DNA from: RGIG8597 sp045133795
Lineage (GTDB): Bacteria; Spirochaetota; GWE2-31-10
Reading direction: 5' to 3'
Assembly: GCA_045133795.1 (NCBI GenBank)
Contig: JBGUUT010000030.1
Span: 1 to 14,749, forward strand
Length of the DNA: 14,749 bases
The notes below the pieces were generated by a model, which searched no databases, was not told the DNA's origin, and was given only the letters and a program-made list of their open reading frames with translations. The translations under genes were made by a program, and so were the position numbers. Numbering within the stretch: the stretch's first letter is position 1; the number at the start of each line of letters is the position of its first letter. Positions 1 through 7,317 of this stretch are shown here, piece after piece.

Positions 1-84
1 ATCATCTGTTACATCATCTGTTACATCATCTGTTACATCATCTGTTACATCATCTGTTACATCATCTGTTACATCATCTGTTTC
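1..84. repeat. 12-bp in-frame tandem repeat array
   Basis: The unit ATCATCTGTTAC is present six times without a mismatch (1-72), followed by a variant ATCATCTGTTTC at 73-84. On the minus strand each unit encodes Val-Thr-Asp-Asp, and the variant gives Glu-Thr-Asp-Asp. The unit is a multiple of three, so copy-number change by slippage would alter protein length without shifting the frame. The array reaches the left edge, so the true copy number is unknown. Confidence 0.95.
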
Positions 85-381
85 TTCTTCCGCAAAAATC
101 TCATCCCAATTGAATGAAATCGTTTTTTCAGGAATCTCAAGTTCACCTCGATAATATTTTTCAACATCCGGTTCTATTTTATAAGCTTCTTTTAAATAAT
201 TTTTTGCTTCAGCAATTTTTTTTTCTATTTTACTGTCTTTCCATTTTATAAAAACTTCATAATATGAAACAGCCAATGAAATACGGTCATGATCTGTCAT
301 TGTTTGATAATCTTTTGGTTCAATTGCATTTAAAATGAACGTAAAACAAAATAAAAAACACAATATTGAAATTTTTTTCAT
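1..381 (-). CDS. secreted protein with VTDD tandem repeats (3' end beyond window)
   Basis: This is the 5' part of a minus-strand gene: 127 codons are open from the ATG at 381 to the left edge, and no stop is reached. A good ribosome site (AGGAG at 388-392, 6 nt spacer) fixes the start. The first ~19 residues (MKKISILCFLFCFTFILNA) form a signal peptide, probably cut after NA. No convincing lipobox follows, so a periplasmic or exported protein is likelier than a lipoprotein. Residues ~25-80 are helical and TPR-like (AKNYLKEAYKIEP). An acidic stretch then leads into one ETDD and six VTDD units, where the window ends. It lies 43 nt downstream of the LRR lipoprotein gene and is probably co-transcribed with it. 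I do not recognise the family. The missing C-terminus may hold a domain that would identify it. Confidence 0.8.
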   Translation of the reverse strand, partial: MKKISILCFLFCFTFILNAIEPKDYQTMTDHDRISLAVSYYEVFIKWKDSKIEKKIAEAKNYLKEAYKIEPDVEKYYRGELEIPEKTISFNWDEIFAEEETDDVTDDVTDDVTDDVTDDVTDDVTDD

Positions 382-424
382 GGATTTCTCCTATTTTTAT
401 AAACTTTTTATCCTATAATTTACG

Positions 425-1540
425 CTAAAAAACTAAAACGTTTTCATTACCTTTTCCTAATATGGTTTGAAATACTGGTTTTATTTCCATATTTTTTAAT
501 TTATCAGAGAAAGTTGTTATCGGATTTTTTCTGACATCCAAAGTACATAAATACGACATATTAGCAATATCGTCAGGTAATCTTGAAAGCATATTTCCTG
601 TCATATAAATAAAAGCCAATTGCATTTTAGCATCTAAAAATGCCAAAGGAAAATACTTTAATTTGTTATTATTAATCGAAAAATATCTTAAATTGGTTAA
701 AGCACGAGCATACTCACCTATCCCTTCAATCTTATTTTCGTCAACTCTTAACTCTTCTAATGAGACAACTTGTGCAATTTGACGCGGAAACCATGTCAGA
801 TTATTATTTGAAATGTTCAAAATTCTTAAGGAAACCATTTCATCCATTTTTTCCGGAAAATACCAAAGCTTATTTTTAGATAAGTCAAGTGAAGACAAAG
901 AAGTACACGCCGTAATTATGTCAGGGATTTTCCCGATTCCGTTATCAGATAAATTTATACTAACAATAGATTTAGTTAATATTCCGTAAGGTATACGAGC
1001 TAAACTGTTAGATGAAAAATTAACATATAAAGCTTCCGGTAAAAAAACATAATCAATTGATTTGAGTTTATTTTTTGAAAAATCAATATATTTAAGATTA
1101 GTTAATAAACTTATTTCACTTGAAATATCAGAGATTTCGTTTCCTGATACAAAAAAAGTCTCCAAATCTGTAATCTTTTTTATTTTACTTCGAATAAATT
1201 TTATTTTACAGTTATTGATGATAATCTTTTTTAGCCATGGCATTTCATATAAAATCTCAGGAAGTTCTTCAAATAGATTATCAGATAAATTTATCTCTTG
1301 TAAATTTCTGAATTTCTTTAATGACTCCGGTAAATCTTTTAGTTGATTACATGAAACATCTAATGAAACAATAGATTTCACATCATAATTTTTTAACGAT
1401 AATGCTTCCAAATTCTGGTTAGTTAAATCTATTTTTGAAATATTCAAATCATTGCTATCTACTTTTTTTTGCTTATTATCAGAGCAGCTTATCAGAAAAA
1501 AAACTGCCGTAATGACAATAAAATAATGCCATTTTTTCAT
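425..1540 (-). CDS. leucine-rich repeat lipoprotein
   Basis: The 371-aa protein begins with a lipoprotein signal peptide; the lipobox LISC places the acylated cysteine at residue 19. Residues ~45-355 are almost entirely leucine-rich repeats, about 13 units of 22-24 residues with the pattern LxxLdlSxNxLxxlPxxi (for example SLDLSKNKLWYFP and LRILNISNNNLTWFP). The spacing matches the typical 23-residue bacterial LRR, predicting a curved solenoid anchored to a membrane and facing the periplasm or the cell surface. LRR proteins usually bind other proteins; in oral and gut spirochaetes some act in adhesion, but no ligand can be read here. The ribosome site TAGGAG at 1551-1556 contains the stop codon of the upstream gene, 10 nt before this ATG, so translation is probably coupled. 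The family call is firm and the role is unknown. Confidence 0.9.
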   Translation of the reverse strand: MKKWHYFIVITAVFFLISCSDNKQKKVDSNDLNISKIDLTNQNLEALSLKNYDVKSIVSLDVSCNQLKDLPESLKKFRNLQEINLSDNLFEELPEILYEMPWLKKIIINNCKIKFIRSKIKKITDLETFFVSGNEISDISSEISLLTNLKYIDFSKNKLKSIDYVFLPEALYVNFSSNSLARIPYGILTKSIVSINLSDNGIGKIPDIITACTSLSSLDLSKNKLWYFPEKMDEMVSLRILNISNNNLTWFPRQIAQVVSLEELRVDENKIEGIGEYARALTNLRYFSINNNKLKYFPLAFLDAKMQLAFIYMTGNMLSRLPDDIANMSYLCTLDVRKNPITTFSDKLKNMEIKPVFQTILGKGNENVLVF

Positions 1541-1553
1541 TATATATAAACTC

Positions 1554-2750
1554 CTAATTCAATAATTCAAGCTTATAAATTAAATACAACATAACAAATA
1601 ATTTTGCAGTATTAATCTTAGAACTTTTTTCATTTTTTAATTTGTGAACAATGTAATCAACATAAATCTCATTGTCATTACGCAATTTTTCCAACTCTTC
1701 GGAAAACCAGCTTTTAGATTGTTCTGACAACAAACTGACAGAACGCTTCAGTGTATGAAAAACACTTTCTTTTATAACAACATGACATTTTTTTCTGTAA
1801 CGAATTAAAGTCTGGAAAAATAGACAAACCTGCTCTTCACTGAAGTTCACAAGTTTATTAGACATTGTATTGGCAAATTGATTAAAAACCGAAACAGATT
1901 CATTCACATCATCATTCAAATCAATTATAAATTTATCAAATGCGTCTTTCAAAAATTGATCAGCATGTAATTCCTTTGACAAAATAGGTTTTAATCGTTG
2001 TTTCTCATTTTCTTCTTTTAGTTTGTTAAGAAGCTCCTGAACCATACTTTCTTCGGTTCCTCCCATAACGTAACCATCAGGAAAAACTTTTCTTTCGTCA
2101 AATTGCGGTAAACCTCCGGAAATTTGAATGGCATACTGTCTGCAAGATTCCATCAAAGCCAATATTAATAACGCTAATCTTTTGTCGTTAGATTTTTGTT
2201 TAATAAACTCAGCAAGCAAGTAATTCATTGCTTTTATGATATTTTTATCATAGAAGTTTTGTTTATTTTCTAAAGACGGATATACATAAGTTACATAAAT
2301 ACCGACCCACTGAAGAAAATCTCCTACTCCGTCATTCTCCCCTTTATCATTAATTCCCGCATTTAAATGTTGCTGCTCGAATGCTTTCAAAGAAGAAACA
2401 ATCGGATCGATTAATGTTGTATCAAAAGAATCATCAATAGATTCTTCTAATTCTGAGATTTCATATTTAGCTGAATCTAATGAAGCTGTATAATTACAAC
2501 AAACACGATTAATCGCAAGAATCCACAAAGCAATTCTTTTATTATTACTTTCAAAACGAATATATTCACCTAATAATTCATGAAGTAACGCATAATCAAT
2601 TTTTGAAAAATGAGAAGCAAAAATAGGCTTTCCGAACCATGCCGCACAAAATTTATCAACAACATTATAAAAAAACTCAAGTTCTTCTTCACTCGAAGAA
2701 AAATATTCCAATGCATCAAGTATTGGTTTTATCATGCTTCTGTCTTCCAT
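1554..2750 (-). CDS. 398-aa protein of unknown function with internal duplication
   Basis: I do not recognise this family. The product lacks a signal peptide and clear membrane segments, so it is probably cytoplasmic. It is mainly alpha-helical and acidic. It contains an internal duplication of ~110-120 residues. SNNKRIALWILAINRVCCNY (68-87) matches SNDKRLALLILALMESCRQY (187-206), and IKPILDALEYF (7-17) matches IDPIVSSLKAF (114-124). The rest, from ~210, is single copy. The start at 2750 is supported by AAGGAG at 2757-2762, 6 nt upstream; a later in-frame ATG at residue 6 is less well placed. It is the first gene of an apparent operon with the LRR lipoprotein (13-nt gap) and the VTDD-repeat protein. 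That context suggests a helper of exported proteins, but nothing in the sequence shows this directly. Confidence 0.85.
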   Translation of the reverse strand: MEDRSMIKPILDALEYFSSSEEELEFFYNVVDKFCAAWFGKPIFASHFSKIDYALLHELLGEYIRFESNNKRIALWILAINRVCCNYTASLDSAKYEISELEESIDDSFDTTLIDPIVSSLKAFEQQHLNAGINDKGENDGVGDFLQWVGIYVTYVYPSLENKQNFYDKNIIKAMNYLLAEFIKQKSNDKRLALLILALMESCRQYAIQISGGLPQFDERKVFPDGYVMGGTEESMVQELLNKLKEENEKQRLKPILSKELHADQFLKDAFDKFIIDLNDDVNESVSVFNQFANTMSNKLVNFSEEQVCLFFQTLIRYRKKCHVVIKESVFHTLKRSVSLLSEQSKSWFSEELEKLRNDNEIYVDYIVHKLKNEKSSKINTAKLFVMLYLIYKLELLN

Positions 2751-2841
2751 GCGGAACTCCTTATCTCTGCTAAGTTAAAAAATAAAAATATCTTTTAACA
2801 TAATTTTATCACTAACAATACATTTTTTTCTTTTAAATGTC
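2751..2841 (-). other. upstream region of the 398-aa gene
   Basis: This AT-rich spacer must hold the promoter of the minus-strand cassette if it is not read through from potC. The only candidate I see is TTGTTA at 2813-2818 with a poor -10 (AAAGAT, 2790-2795) after 17 nt. In such AT-rich DNA this is weak evidence. The only clear signal is the ribosome site at 2757-2762. Confidence 0.3.
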
Positions 2842-2870
2842 ATCAGCAATGATTTTTTTTCATTGCTGAT
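2842..2870 (-). terminator. hairpin downstream of potC (terminator-like)
   Basis: A perfect 11-bp inverted repeat, ATCAGCAATGA and TCATTGCTGAT, flanks a 7-nt homopolymer loop. It lies 40 nt past the potC stop and is the obvious place for the pot transcript to end. No run of T follows on the minus strand (the next bases are GACATTTAAAAG), so it is not a classical intrinsic terminator. It may instead protect the 3' end or cause partial read-through into the next genes. Confidence 0.5.
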
Positions 2871-2886
2871 TTATTAAAAAATAGGG

Positions 2887-2911
2887 AATTTTTATTAAAA
2901 TAATAAAAATT
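2887..2911. repeat. all-AT inverted repeat over the potC stop codon
   Basis: AATTTTTATTA and TAATAAAAATT form a perfect 11-bp inverted repeat with a 3-nt centre. It overlaps the potC stop (2910-2912). On the minus strand it is followed by CCCTATTTTTT. Being pure A/T, the RNA hairpin would be weak. It could assist termination together with the GC-containing hairpin just beyond it. Confidence 0.5.
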
Positions 2912-3701
2912 AATGCATGTACTTATGAATTTTACGGCTTGAAAAGGCTATCAAAACAGTAAAACTTATAATAACAGTCGACAGTGCATTTATTATAGGG
3001 AAAGCACCTCGATTAATCATAGAATAAATATATAACGGTAAAGTTGATGACCCCGGCCCGGAAACAAAAAATGTAACAATAAAATCATCCAATGATAAAG
3101 TTACCGACATCAATAAACTTGATACAATTGCCGGAAATACCAAAGGTACGACAACTTTTAACAATGTTTGAAGTTCTTTTGCTCCTAAATCGTATGCAGC
3201 CTCAATAATAGAAAAGTCAAATTCATCTAAACGAGCCATTACAATCATTATTACATAAGGAATATTAAAAGTTGTATGAGCTATAAAAATAGTAAACAAG
3301 CTCATTTTCCATTTTATACCGGCAAACATTATTAATAATGAAACTCCGATAATAATTTCGGGCATTATCAAAGGTATGTATGAAATAATTTTTAAATATT
3401 TTTTCCATTTAAAATTATACCAATATATTCCTATTCCACCGAGAGTACCTAAAAATGTTGCACAAACGGAAGATAACAAAGCTACTATAAAACTATTTAG
3501 AACAGCCCACCAAAGATTAGCTGAATTCATAAATAATTGCTGATACCATTTTAGGGAAAATCCCGTCCAGTGCATATTTTTTCCGCTGTTAAATGAAAAA
3601 ATTATAAGTATAAGAAGCGGAATATAAAAGAACAACAGTACATTAATAAAAACAATAAGCGATACTTTACGATTTTCATATCCGATTTTTTTCTTATTCA
3701 C
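2910..3701 (-). CDS. potC: spermidine/putrescine ABC transporter permease PotC
   Basis: Inner-membrane permease of a polyamine-type ABC importer, 263 aa, the usual PotC length. About six hydrophobic segments are visible (~12-38, 66-92, 103-127, 134-156, 189-213, 236-253). The cytoplasmic coupling loop carries the EAA motif (EAAYDLGA, 167-174), which docks on the ATPase. SLDDFIVTFFVSGP (203-216) followed by LPLYIYSM is characteristic of PotC rather than PotB. The start is GTG, not ATG: potB ends TAG and the two codons share one base (TAGTG, 3699-3703). AAAGGAG at 3709-3715, 7 nt upstream, supports this. The shared base implies translational coupling. PotC would pair with PotB to form the channel. 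Substrate choice within the spermidine/putrescine group cannot be read from the sequence. Confidence 0.93.
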   Translation of the reverse strand: MNKKKIGYENRKVSLIVFINVLLFFYIPLLILIIFSFNSGKNMHWTGFSLKWYQQLFMNSANLWWAVLNSFIVALLSSVCATFLGTLGGIGIYWYNFKWKKYLKIISYIPLIMPEIIIGVSLLIMFAGIKWKMSLFTIFIAHTTFNIPYVIMIVMARLDEFDFSIIEAAYDLGAKELQTLLKVVVPLVFPAIVSSLLMSVTLSLDDFIVTFFVSGPGSSTLPLYIYSMINRGAFPIINALSTVIISFTVLIAFSSRKIHKYMH

Positions 3702-4588
3702 TACACTGCTCCTTTGTTCTTTCGAAAAATAGATACCGGTGAACGATATTTTGGGTTTTCTTCAGTTTTCTTGTTTTTCTTCATAAATATTAAAATTGCA
3801 ACTAATGTTACAAGAGTTAAAACTACAGACATTGATGATGCTAACGGCCAATTCATTGTCACTTTTAATTCTCGTGCAATACAATTTCCAATCATCATCG
3901 ATTTTTTTCCTCCGACAAGTTGCGGAATGGCATAAGACCCCAAGGATGGAATGAAAGTAAATAATAATGCACTTATAATTCCGCTGTGAATATTAGGTAA
4001 AAAGACTTTAAGCATTGCGGTTGTTTTAGAAGCACCTAAATCTCGTGCTGCATCTAACAAGGAAAAGTCAAACTTTTCGATATTTGAATAAAGAGGAAGT
4101 ATTGCGTACGGTAAGTAGGTATAAATCGTAACAATTACAATGGCATATTGATTATAAAGTAATTCTAGCGGCGATTTTATAATTCCGAATGCCATTAAAA
4201 GTTCGTTAATTAGACCGTTATTTCCCAAAATACCAATCCATGCAAAAATACGAATTAAAAAATTAATCCAAAACGGTACGATTATTAAAAATAAACACAA
4301 GTTTTTACGTTTATTACGAGCAATAAAATAAGCCGTAGGTATCGCAATTAAAATGATTAATAAGGAAGAAATTATGGATATATAAACTGTAAACCAAACA
4401 ATTTCTATAAAATCAGGATTGAATAATGATTTATACGCATCTAAACTAAACTTCCAGATTACTCCGCCGTATAATTTTTTCTTTAAAAAACTATATATAA
4501 AAATTATTAACGTCGGACACACAAAAAATAACGTCAACCAAATGGTGACAGGTGCAGAATAAACTTTTCCTAATTCTTTTCGATTCAT
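3701..4588 (-). CDS. potB: spermidine/putrescine ABC transporter permease PotB
   Basis: Second inner-membrane permease of the same importer, 295 aa, typical of PotB. Hydrophobic segments lie at ~12-35, 62-90, 98-121, 147-168, 203-222 and 250-269. The EAA coupling motif is DAARDLGA at 179-186. The stretch IPSLGSYAIPQLVGGKKSMM (213-232), ending in MIGN (232-235), is the PotB signature preceding the last membrane span. The tail (270-295) is basic and cytoplasmic. Its ATG overlaps the TGA of potA in an ATGA arrangement (4585-4588). The ribosome site GGAGG lies 7 nt upstream within potA. The tight overlaps with potA and potC point to one coupled transcript and fixed subunit ratios. Confidence 0.93.
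   Translation of the reverse strand: MNRKELGKVYSAPVTIWLTLFFVCPTLIIFIYSFLKKKLYGGVIWKFSLDAYKSLFNPDFIEIVWFTVYISIISSLLIILIAIPTAYFIARNKRKNLCLFLIIVPFWINFLIRIFAWIGILGNNGLINELLMAFGIIKSPLELLYNQYAIVIVTIYTYLPYAILPLYSNIEKFDFSLLDAARDLGASKTTAMLKVFLPNIHSGIISALLFTFIPSLGSYAIPQLVGGKKSMMIGNCIARELKVTMNWPLASSMSVVLTLVTLVAILIFMKKNKKTEENPKYRSPVSIFRKNKGAV
3709..3715 (-). promoter_or_regulatory. ribosome binding site fixing the GTG start of potC
   Basis: AAAGGAG lies inside the end of potB with a 7-nt spacer to GTG at 3699-3701. No ATG is as well placed, so this site decides the potC start. Confidence 0.75.
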
Positions 4589-5697
4589 GATTCTACCTCC
4601 ACAAGGTAGCTGTCACTTGAATTCCATGAAATAAACACTTTGTCATACCAATCGATTACAGGTTCATCCATAAAGTATTTTATGTGTTGCTTGAAAACTT
4701 TAAATAAAAAAGAATTACCGGTGTCTACAAAATATTTTGTTTGAAAACCAGTATAAATGAGTTTATCTACTTCACCGGCTAAAACATTTATTTTATTGCC
4801 AGAATTATTTTCTTCCGGTTTATTTTTACTGATATGAATTTTTTCCGGACGAATGGTAACTTTTACTTTATTTCCGACATTAACCGGCTTGTCTAAAAAG
4901 AAACTGATTTTTTCGGCACGCTCAGTTTCCATTACTCCGATATTTCCGTTTACAGATAGAACTTTTCCTTCTAAGATGTTTGTTTCGCCGATAAAATCCG
5001 CAACAAACATATCAGCCGGACTTTCATATATTTCAGACGGTGTTCCTACCTGTAAGATATTCCCTTGGTGCATTACCGCAACTCTGTCAGATACACTCAA
5101 AGCTTCTTGTTGGTCATGAGTTACAAATATAAATGTAATTCCGATTTGGTCATGAATAGAATCTAATTCAATTAACATGTGTTGGCGTAATTTTGCATCT
5201 AAAGCAGAAAGTGGCTCATCTAAAAGTAATACTTTAGGCTCATTTACAAGTGCACGAGCAATTGCGACACGCTGTTTTTGCCCGCCGGATAACATTGTAG
5301 TTTTTTTGTTTATATGAGATTCCAGTTTTACAAGTGATAAATATTTCTTTACGCACTCAGAAATTTTACTTTCCGGTACTTTTTTTAATCTTAAAGGGAA
5401 AGCTACATTTTCATAAACCGTTAAATGCGGAAATAATGCGTAATTTTGAAAAATTGTATTAGTCGGACGAAGATTCGGTGTCAAACATACAACATCTTGA
5501 TTATCAAGATATATCGAACCGCTGTCCGGAGATTCAAAACCTCCGATTATTCTTAATAAAGTAGTTTTTCCGCAACCGGACGGTCCCAGCAGAGAAAAAA
5601 ACTCACCTTTTTTTATTTCAAGATTTACATTATTTAAAACAACTGTATCTCCAAAAGTTTTGTTAACATCTTTTATTAATAAATCACTGCCATTCAT
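4585..5697 (-). CDS. potA: spermidine/putrescine ABC transporter ATPase PotA
   Basis: Cytoplasmic ATP-hydrolysing subunit that powers polyamine uptake through PotBC. At 370 aa it is the usual PotA size. Nucleotide-binding motifs are intact: Walker A GPSGCGKTT (38-46), Q-loop Gln84, signature LSGGQ (136-140), Walker B VLLLDE (156-161), D-loop SALD (164-167) and switch His194. Residues ~240-370 form the C-terminal regulatory TOBE-type domain (VKVTIRPEKIHI). First gene of potABC; it shares ATGA with potB. The start at 5697 follows a purine-rich GAGGGGG site 5 nt upstream. A promoter lies at 5881-5909, giving a long leader that could regulate translation. Related MalK- or Fe(III)-type ATPases look similar, so the polyamine assignment rests mainly on the permeases. 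Confidence 0.93.
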   Translation of the reverse strand: MNGSDLLIKDVNKTFGDTVVLNNVNLEIKKGEFFSLLGPSGCGKTTLLRIIGGFESPDSGSIYLDNQDVVCLTPNLRPTNTIFQNYALFPHLTVYENVAFPLRLKKVPESKISECVKKYLSLVKLESHINKKTTMLSGGQKQRVAIARALVNEPKVLLLDEPLSALDAKLRQHMLIELDSIHDQIGITFIFVTHDQQEALSVSDRVAVMHQGNILQVGTPSEIYESPADMFVADFIGETNILEGKVLSVNGNIGVMETERAEKISFFLDKPVNVGNKVKVTIRPEKIHISKNKPEENNSGNKINVLAGEVDKLIYTGFQTKYFVDTGNSFLFKVFKQHIKYFMDEPVIDWYDKVFISWNSSDSYLVEVES

Positions 5698-5702
5698 TTA
5701 TG

Positions 5703-5788
5703 CCCCCTCATCAAAAAAATTAAAATATGCGAATAAGTTTTTGTAAGAAAAATTAATTTTGCGAAATGATATTAAAAAAATAAGGGAG
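5703..5788 (-). promoter_or_regulatory. potA leader with possible Shine-Dalgarno-sequestering pairing
   Basis: The potA ribosome site region reads GATGAGGGGG (5703-5712, minus strand). Upstream in the same leader, CTCCCTTATT (5779-5788) can pair with all ten bases, allowing three G-U pairs, across a 66-nt A/U-rich loop. If formed, this helix would mask the ribosome site. It is seen by inspection only, and no known riboswitch class was recognised. Confidence 0.3.
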
Positions 5789-5880
5789 ACGGATAGCTCT
5801 GATTTGATGTGAAGAGTAATATTAAAAGAGAACGCAAAAATCCAAACATTATACGCTGCTCCAAATATAAAGTACGCAGG

Positions 5881-5909
5881 ATAATAACAATTTACTTTAT
5901 TGCTGTAAA
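5881..5909 (-). promoter_or_regulatory. sigma70-type promoter for potABC
   Basis: On the minus strand, -35 TTTACA (5904-5909) and -10 TATTAT (5881-5886) are separated by exactly 17 nt. Each hexamer matches consensus at 5 of 6 bases. Transcription would begin near 5874, leaving a leader of about 175 nt before potA. Confidence 0.6.
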
Positions 5910-5980
5910 CAAAATTATCTTTCTAAATTTTAGAGACCAAAAAAACAAAAGTTCTTTATAAAAAAATCTCAAGAAAATAA

Positions 5981-6008
5981 TTGAAAAGAAAAATAATTCA
6001 TGTACTAT
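5981..6008 (+). promoter_or_regulatory. candidate sigma70-type promoter for the phosphatase operon
   Basis: TTGAAA (5981-5986) and TACTAT (6003-6008) are 16 nt apart; the hexamers match consensus at 5 and 4 of 6 bases. Transcription would start near 6015. Background AT richness makes chance matches common, so this is moderate evidence. Confidence 0.4.
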
Positions 6009-6066
6009 GTTAGTTTCCTTTACTAATAATAAAGGTTAAGCATTCTTTTCAAGGAAAAAAATAAAA

Positions 6067-7281
6067 ATGAATAAAGACTTTTTTGAATATGTACCGGAAG
6101 GGCTTGCTATTGTCGATGAAGATATGTCCATAATTTGTAGTAATCAAAAATTTCGTTCATATTTCGGAGACACAAAAAAACTAACGGATATTGTTTTTTT
6201 AGATAGAAAAACAAGAGTGCCGTCAAATCCTGTTGATTTTAATCAATGCTTTGACACCCCGTTAGAAGATTTGGAAGTTCTTTACATAAATGAAACAAAA
6301 GCCGACTTATTCTTTTCTATTTCATCTACTTCTTTTACAGAAGAAAACAACAAAAGGCTTTGTGTAGCGTTTAAAAATATTACAAACTTTCTCTATTATG
6401 TAGATATTTTTGAAAAACTATACAACGGAATGAGTTCTCAAACCATAAAGCTTGATAAATTAATTAAAGAAAAAGATGAAGTAAACAGAGAGTTAAAAAA
6501 GCGAGATACAGAAATGCATCATCAATTGCTGTTAGCTCAAGATATACAAAAGAAACTTTTTCCGCCGATAAGAACATTATTCGGAAATTACGAAATTGCG
6601 TCTAAAATAACGCCGGCAAACCAAGTAAGCGGCGATTTAGTGTTCTTTTTTGAACGCGATCAAACACATATAGATATTATTACGGCTGATATTACGGGAC
6701 ACGGGATTCCTGCAGCTTTAATAACAATGTTATTAAGAACATCATTGCAAAATGCAATAAATTCACGCCACAGTCCGGCGCAAGTTTTAAAAGATGTTAA
6801 TAATGATTTGTATGAGATTTTTTCGAATGCGTGTGTTTTCGTCACAATTATGTATTGCCAAATTGATATTCTTTCTGACGAAATTACAATTTTTAATTGT
6901 GGGCATCCTGCTCCTTTTCATTTGCATTCGCAAAAAGCGACTTTAGACCAAAAAGAAGCCGGCGGAATGATGCTCGGTGTAATGGAAGAACTGGAGTTCA
7001 ATCAACAAGTTCTTCATTTGGATACTGGTGATTTCCTTTTTATAATAACTGACGGAGTTACGGAAGCATTGAATGATGACGGTGCTTTTTTTGAGGATAC
7101 TTTTAACGAAGCTTTGATTGATATCAGTAAAAATCATTCAGATTTTACTCCGATACAAGCGATTCGTTTTTTACTGGAGAAATTAAATAATCACATCAGC
7201 GTTCCAAAATCTTACAGCGATGATGTAACAATTATATGTATAAAGAAAACCAAAGAAAAGGTTTTCAATACCAATTTCTAA
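6067..7281 (+). CDS. PAS domain-containing SpoIIE/RsbU-type PP2C phosphatase
   Basis: Cytoplasmic protein serine phosphatase of the SpoIIE/RsbU class, which dephosphorylates STAS-domain anti-anti-sigma factors. Residues ~5-112 resemble a PAS sensor domain (YVPEGLAIVDEDMSIICSNQ at the front). Residues ~115-165 form a charged coiled-coil linker ending in AQDIQKKLFPP, typical of the family. The phosphatase domain covers ~170-395 with the metal-binding aspartates in place: Asp190 (SGD), Asp208 (ADITGHG), Asp329 (TDGVTEA) and Asp385/386 (SDDVT). The second Asp of the common GDFYD motif is Phe193, a position also variable elsewhere in the family. There are no membrane segments, so the signal is probably intracellular. 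Ribosome site AAGGA lies 11 nt before the ATG. It heads the operon, and an RsbV-like gene at 12899 is the obvious candidate substrate (inference). Confidence 0.9.
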   Translation: MNKDFFEYVPEGLAIVDEDMSIICSNQKFRSYFGDTKKLTDIVFLDRKTRVPSNPVDFNQCFDTPLEDLEVLYINETKADLFFSISSTSFTEENNKRLCVAFKNITNFLYYVDIFEKLYNGMSSQTIKLDKLIKEKDEVNRELKKRDTEMHHQLLLAQDIQKKLFPPIRTLFGNYEIASKITPANQVSGDLVFFFERDQTHIDIITADITGHGIPAALITMLLRTSLQNAINSRHSPAQVLKDVNNDLYEIFSNACVFVTIMYCQIDILSDEITIFNCGHPAPFHLHSQKATLDQKEAGGMMLGVMEELEFNQQVLHLDTGDFLFIITDGVTEALNDDGAFFEDTFNEALIDISKNHSDFTPIQAIRFLLEKLNNHISVPKSYSDDVTIICIKKTKEKVFNTNF

Positions 7282-7317
7282 TTTTTTAATAAACTTTGAA
7301 TAGCAAAAGGAGATGAT

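Larger units (their letters stand above)
5698..6066. other. divergent intergenic region between potA and the phosphatase gene
   Basis: This 369-bp gap separates two divergent operons. I see no gene in it. It holds a minus-strand promoter for potABC (5881-5909) with its ~175-nt leader, and a plus-strand promoter for the phosphatase operon (5981-6008). Between them is a small dyad (TCTAAA-T-TTTAGA, 5922-5934), 13 bases from the pot -35, which could be an operator. A short stem (CCTTTA and TAAAGG, 6017-6035) sits just after the phosphatase -10. A perfect minus-strand TATAAT at 5848-5853 has no matching -35 and is not called as a promoter. Confidence 0.6.

Noticed and set aside
1..84. Short direct repeats that might suggest a CRISPR array
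   Set aside because: Units are 12 bp, contiguous and without spacers, and they read in frame as VTDD within a coding sequence.
5848..5853. Perfect TATAAT on the minus strand upstream of potA
   Set aside because: No acceptable -35 lies 16-18 nt upstream, while a much better two-part promoter lies at 5881-5909.
6017..6035. Short inverted repeat CCTTTA/TAAAGG in the phosphatase gene leader as a riboswitch or operator
   Set aside because: Six AT-rich base pairs are expected by chance in this composition, and no further structure surrounds it.
6634..6648. Loss of the second Asp of the GDFYD motif in the SpoIIE-type phosphatase as a sign of inactivity
   Set aside because: Asp190, Asp208, Asp329 and Asp385/386, which fit the metal-binding positions, are all present, and the replaced position varies in active family members.
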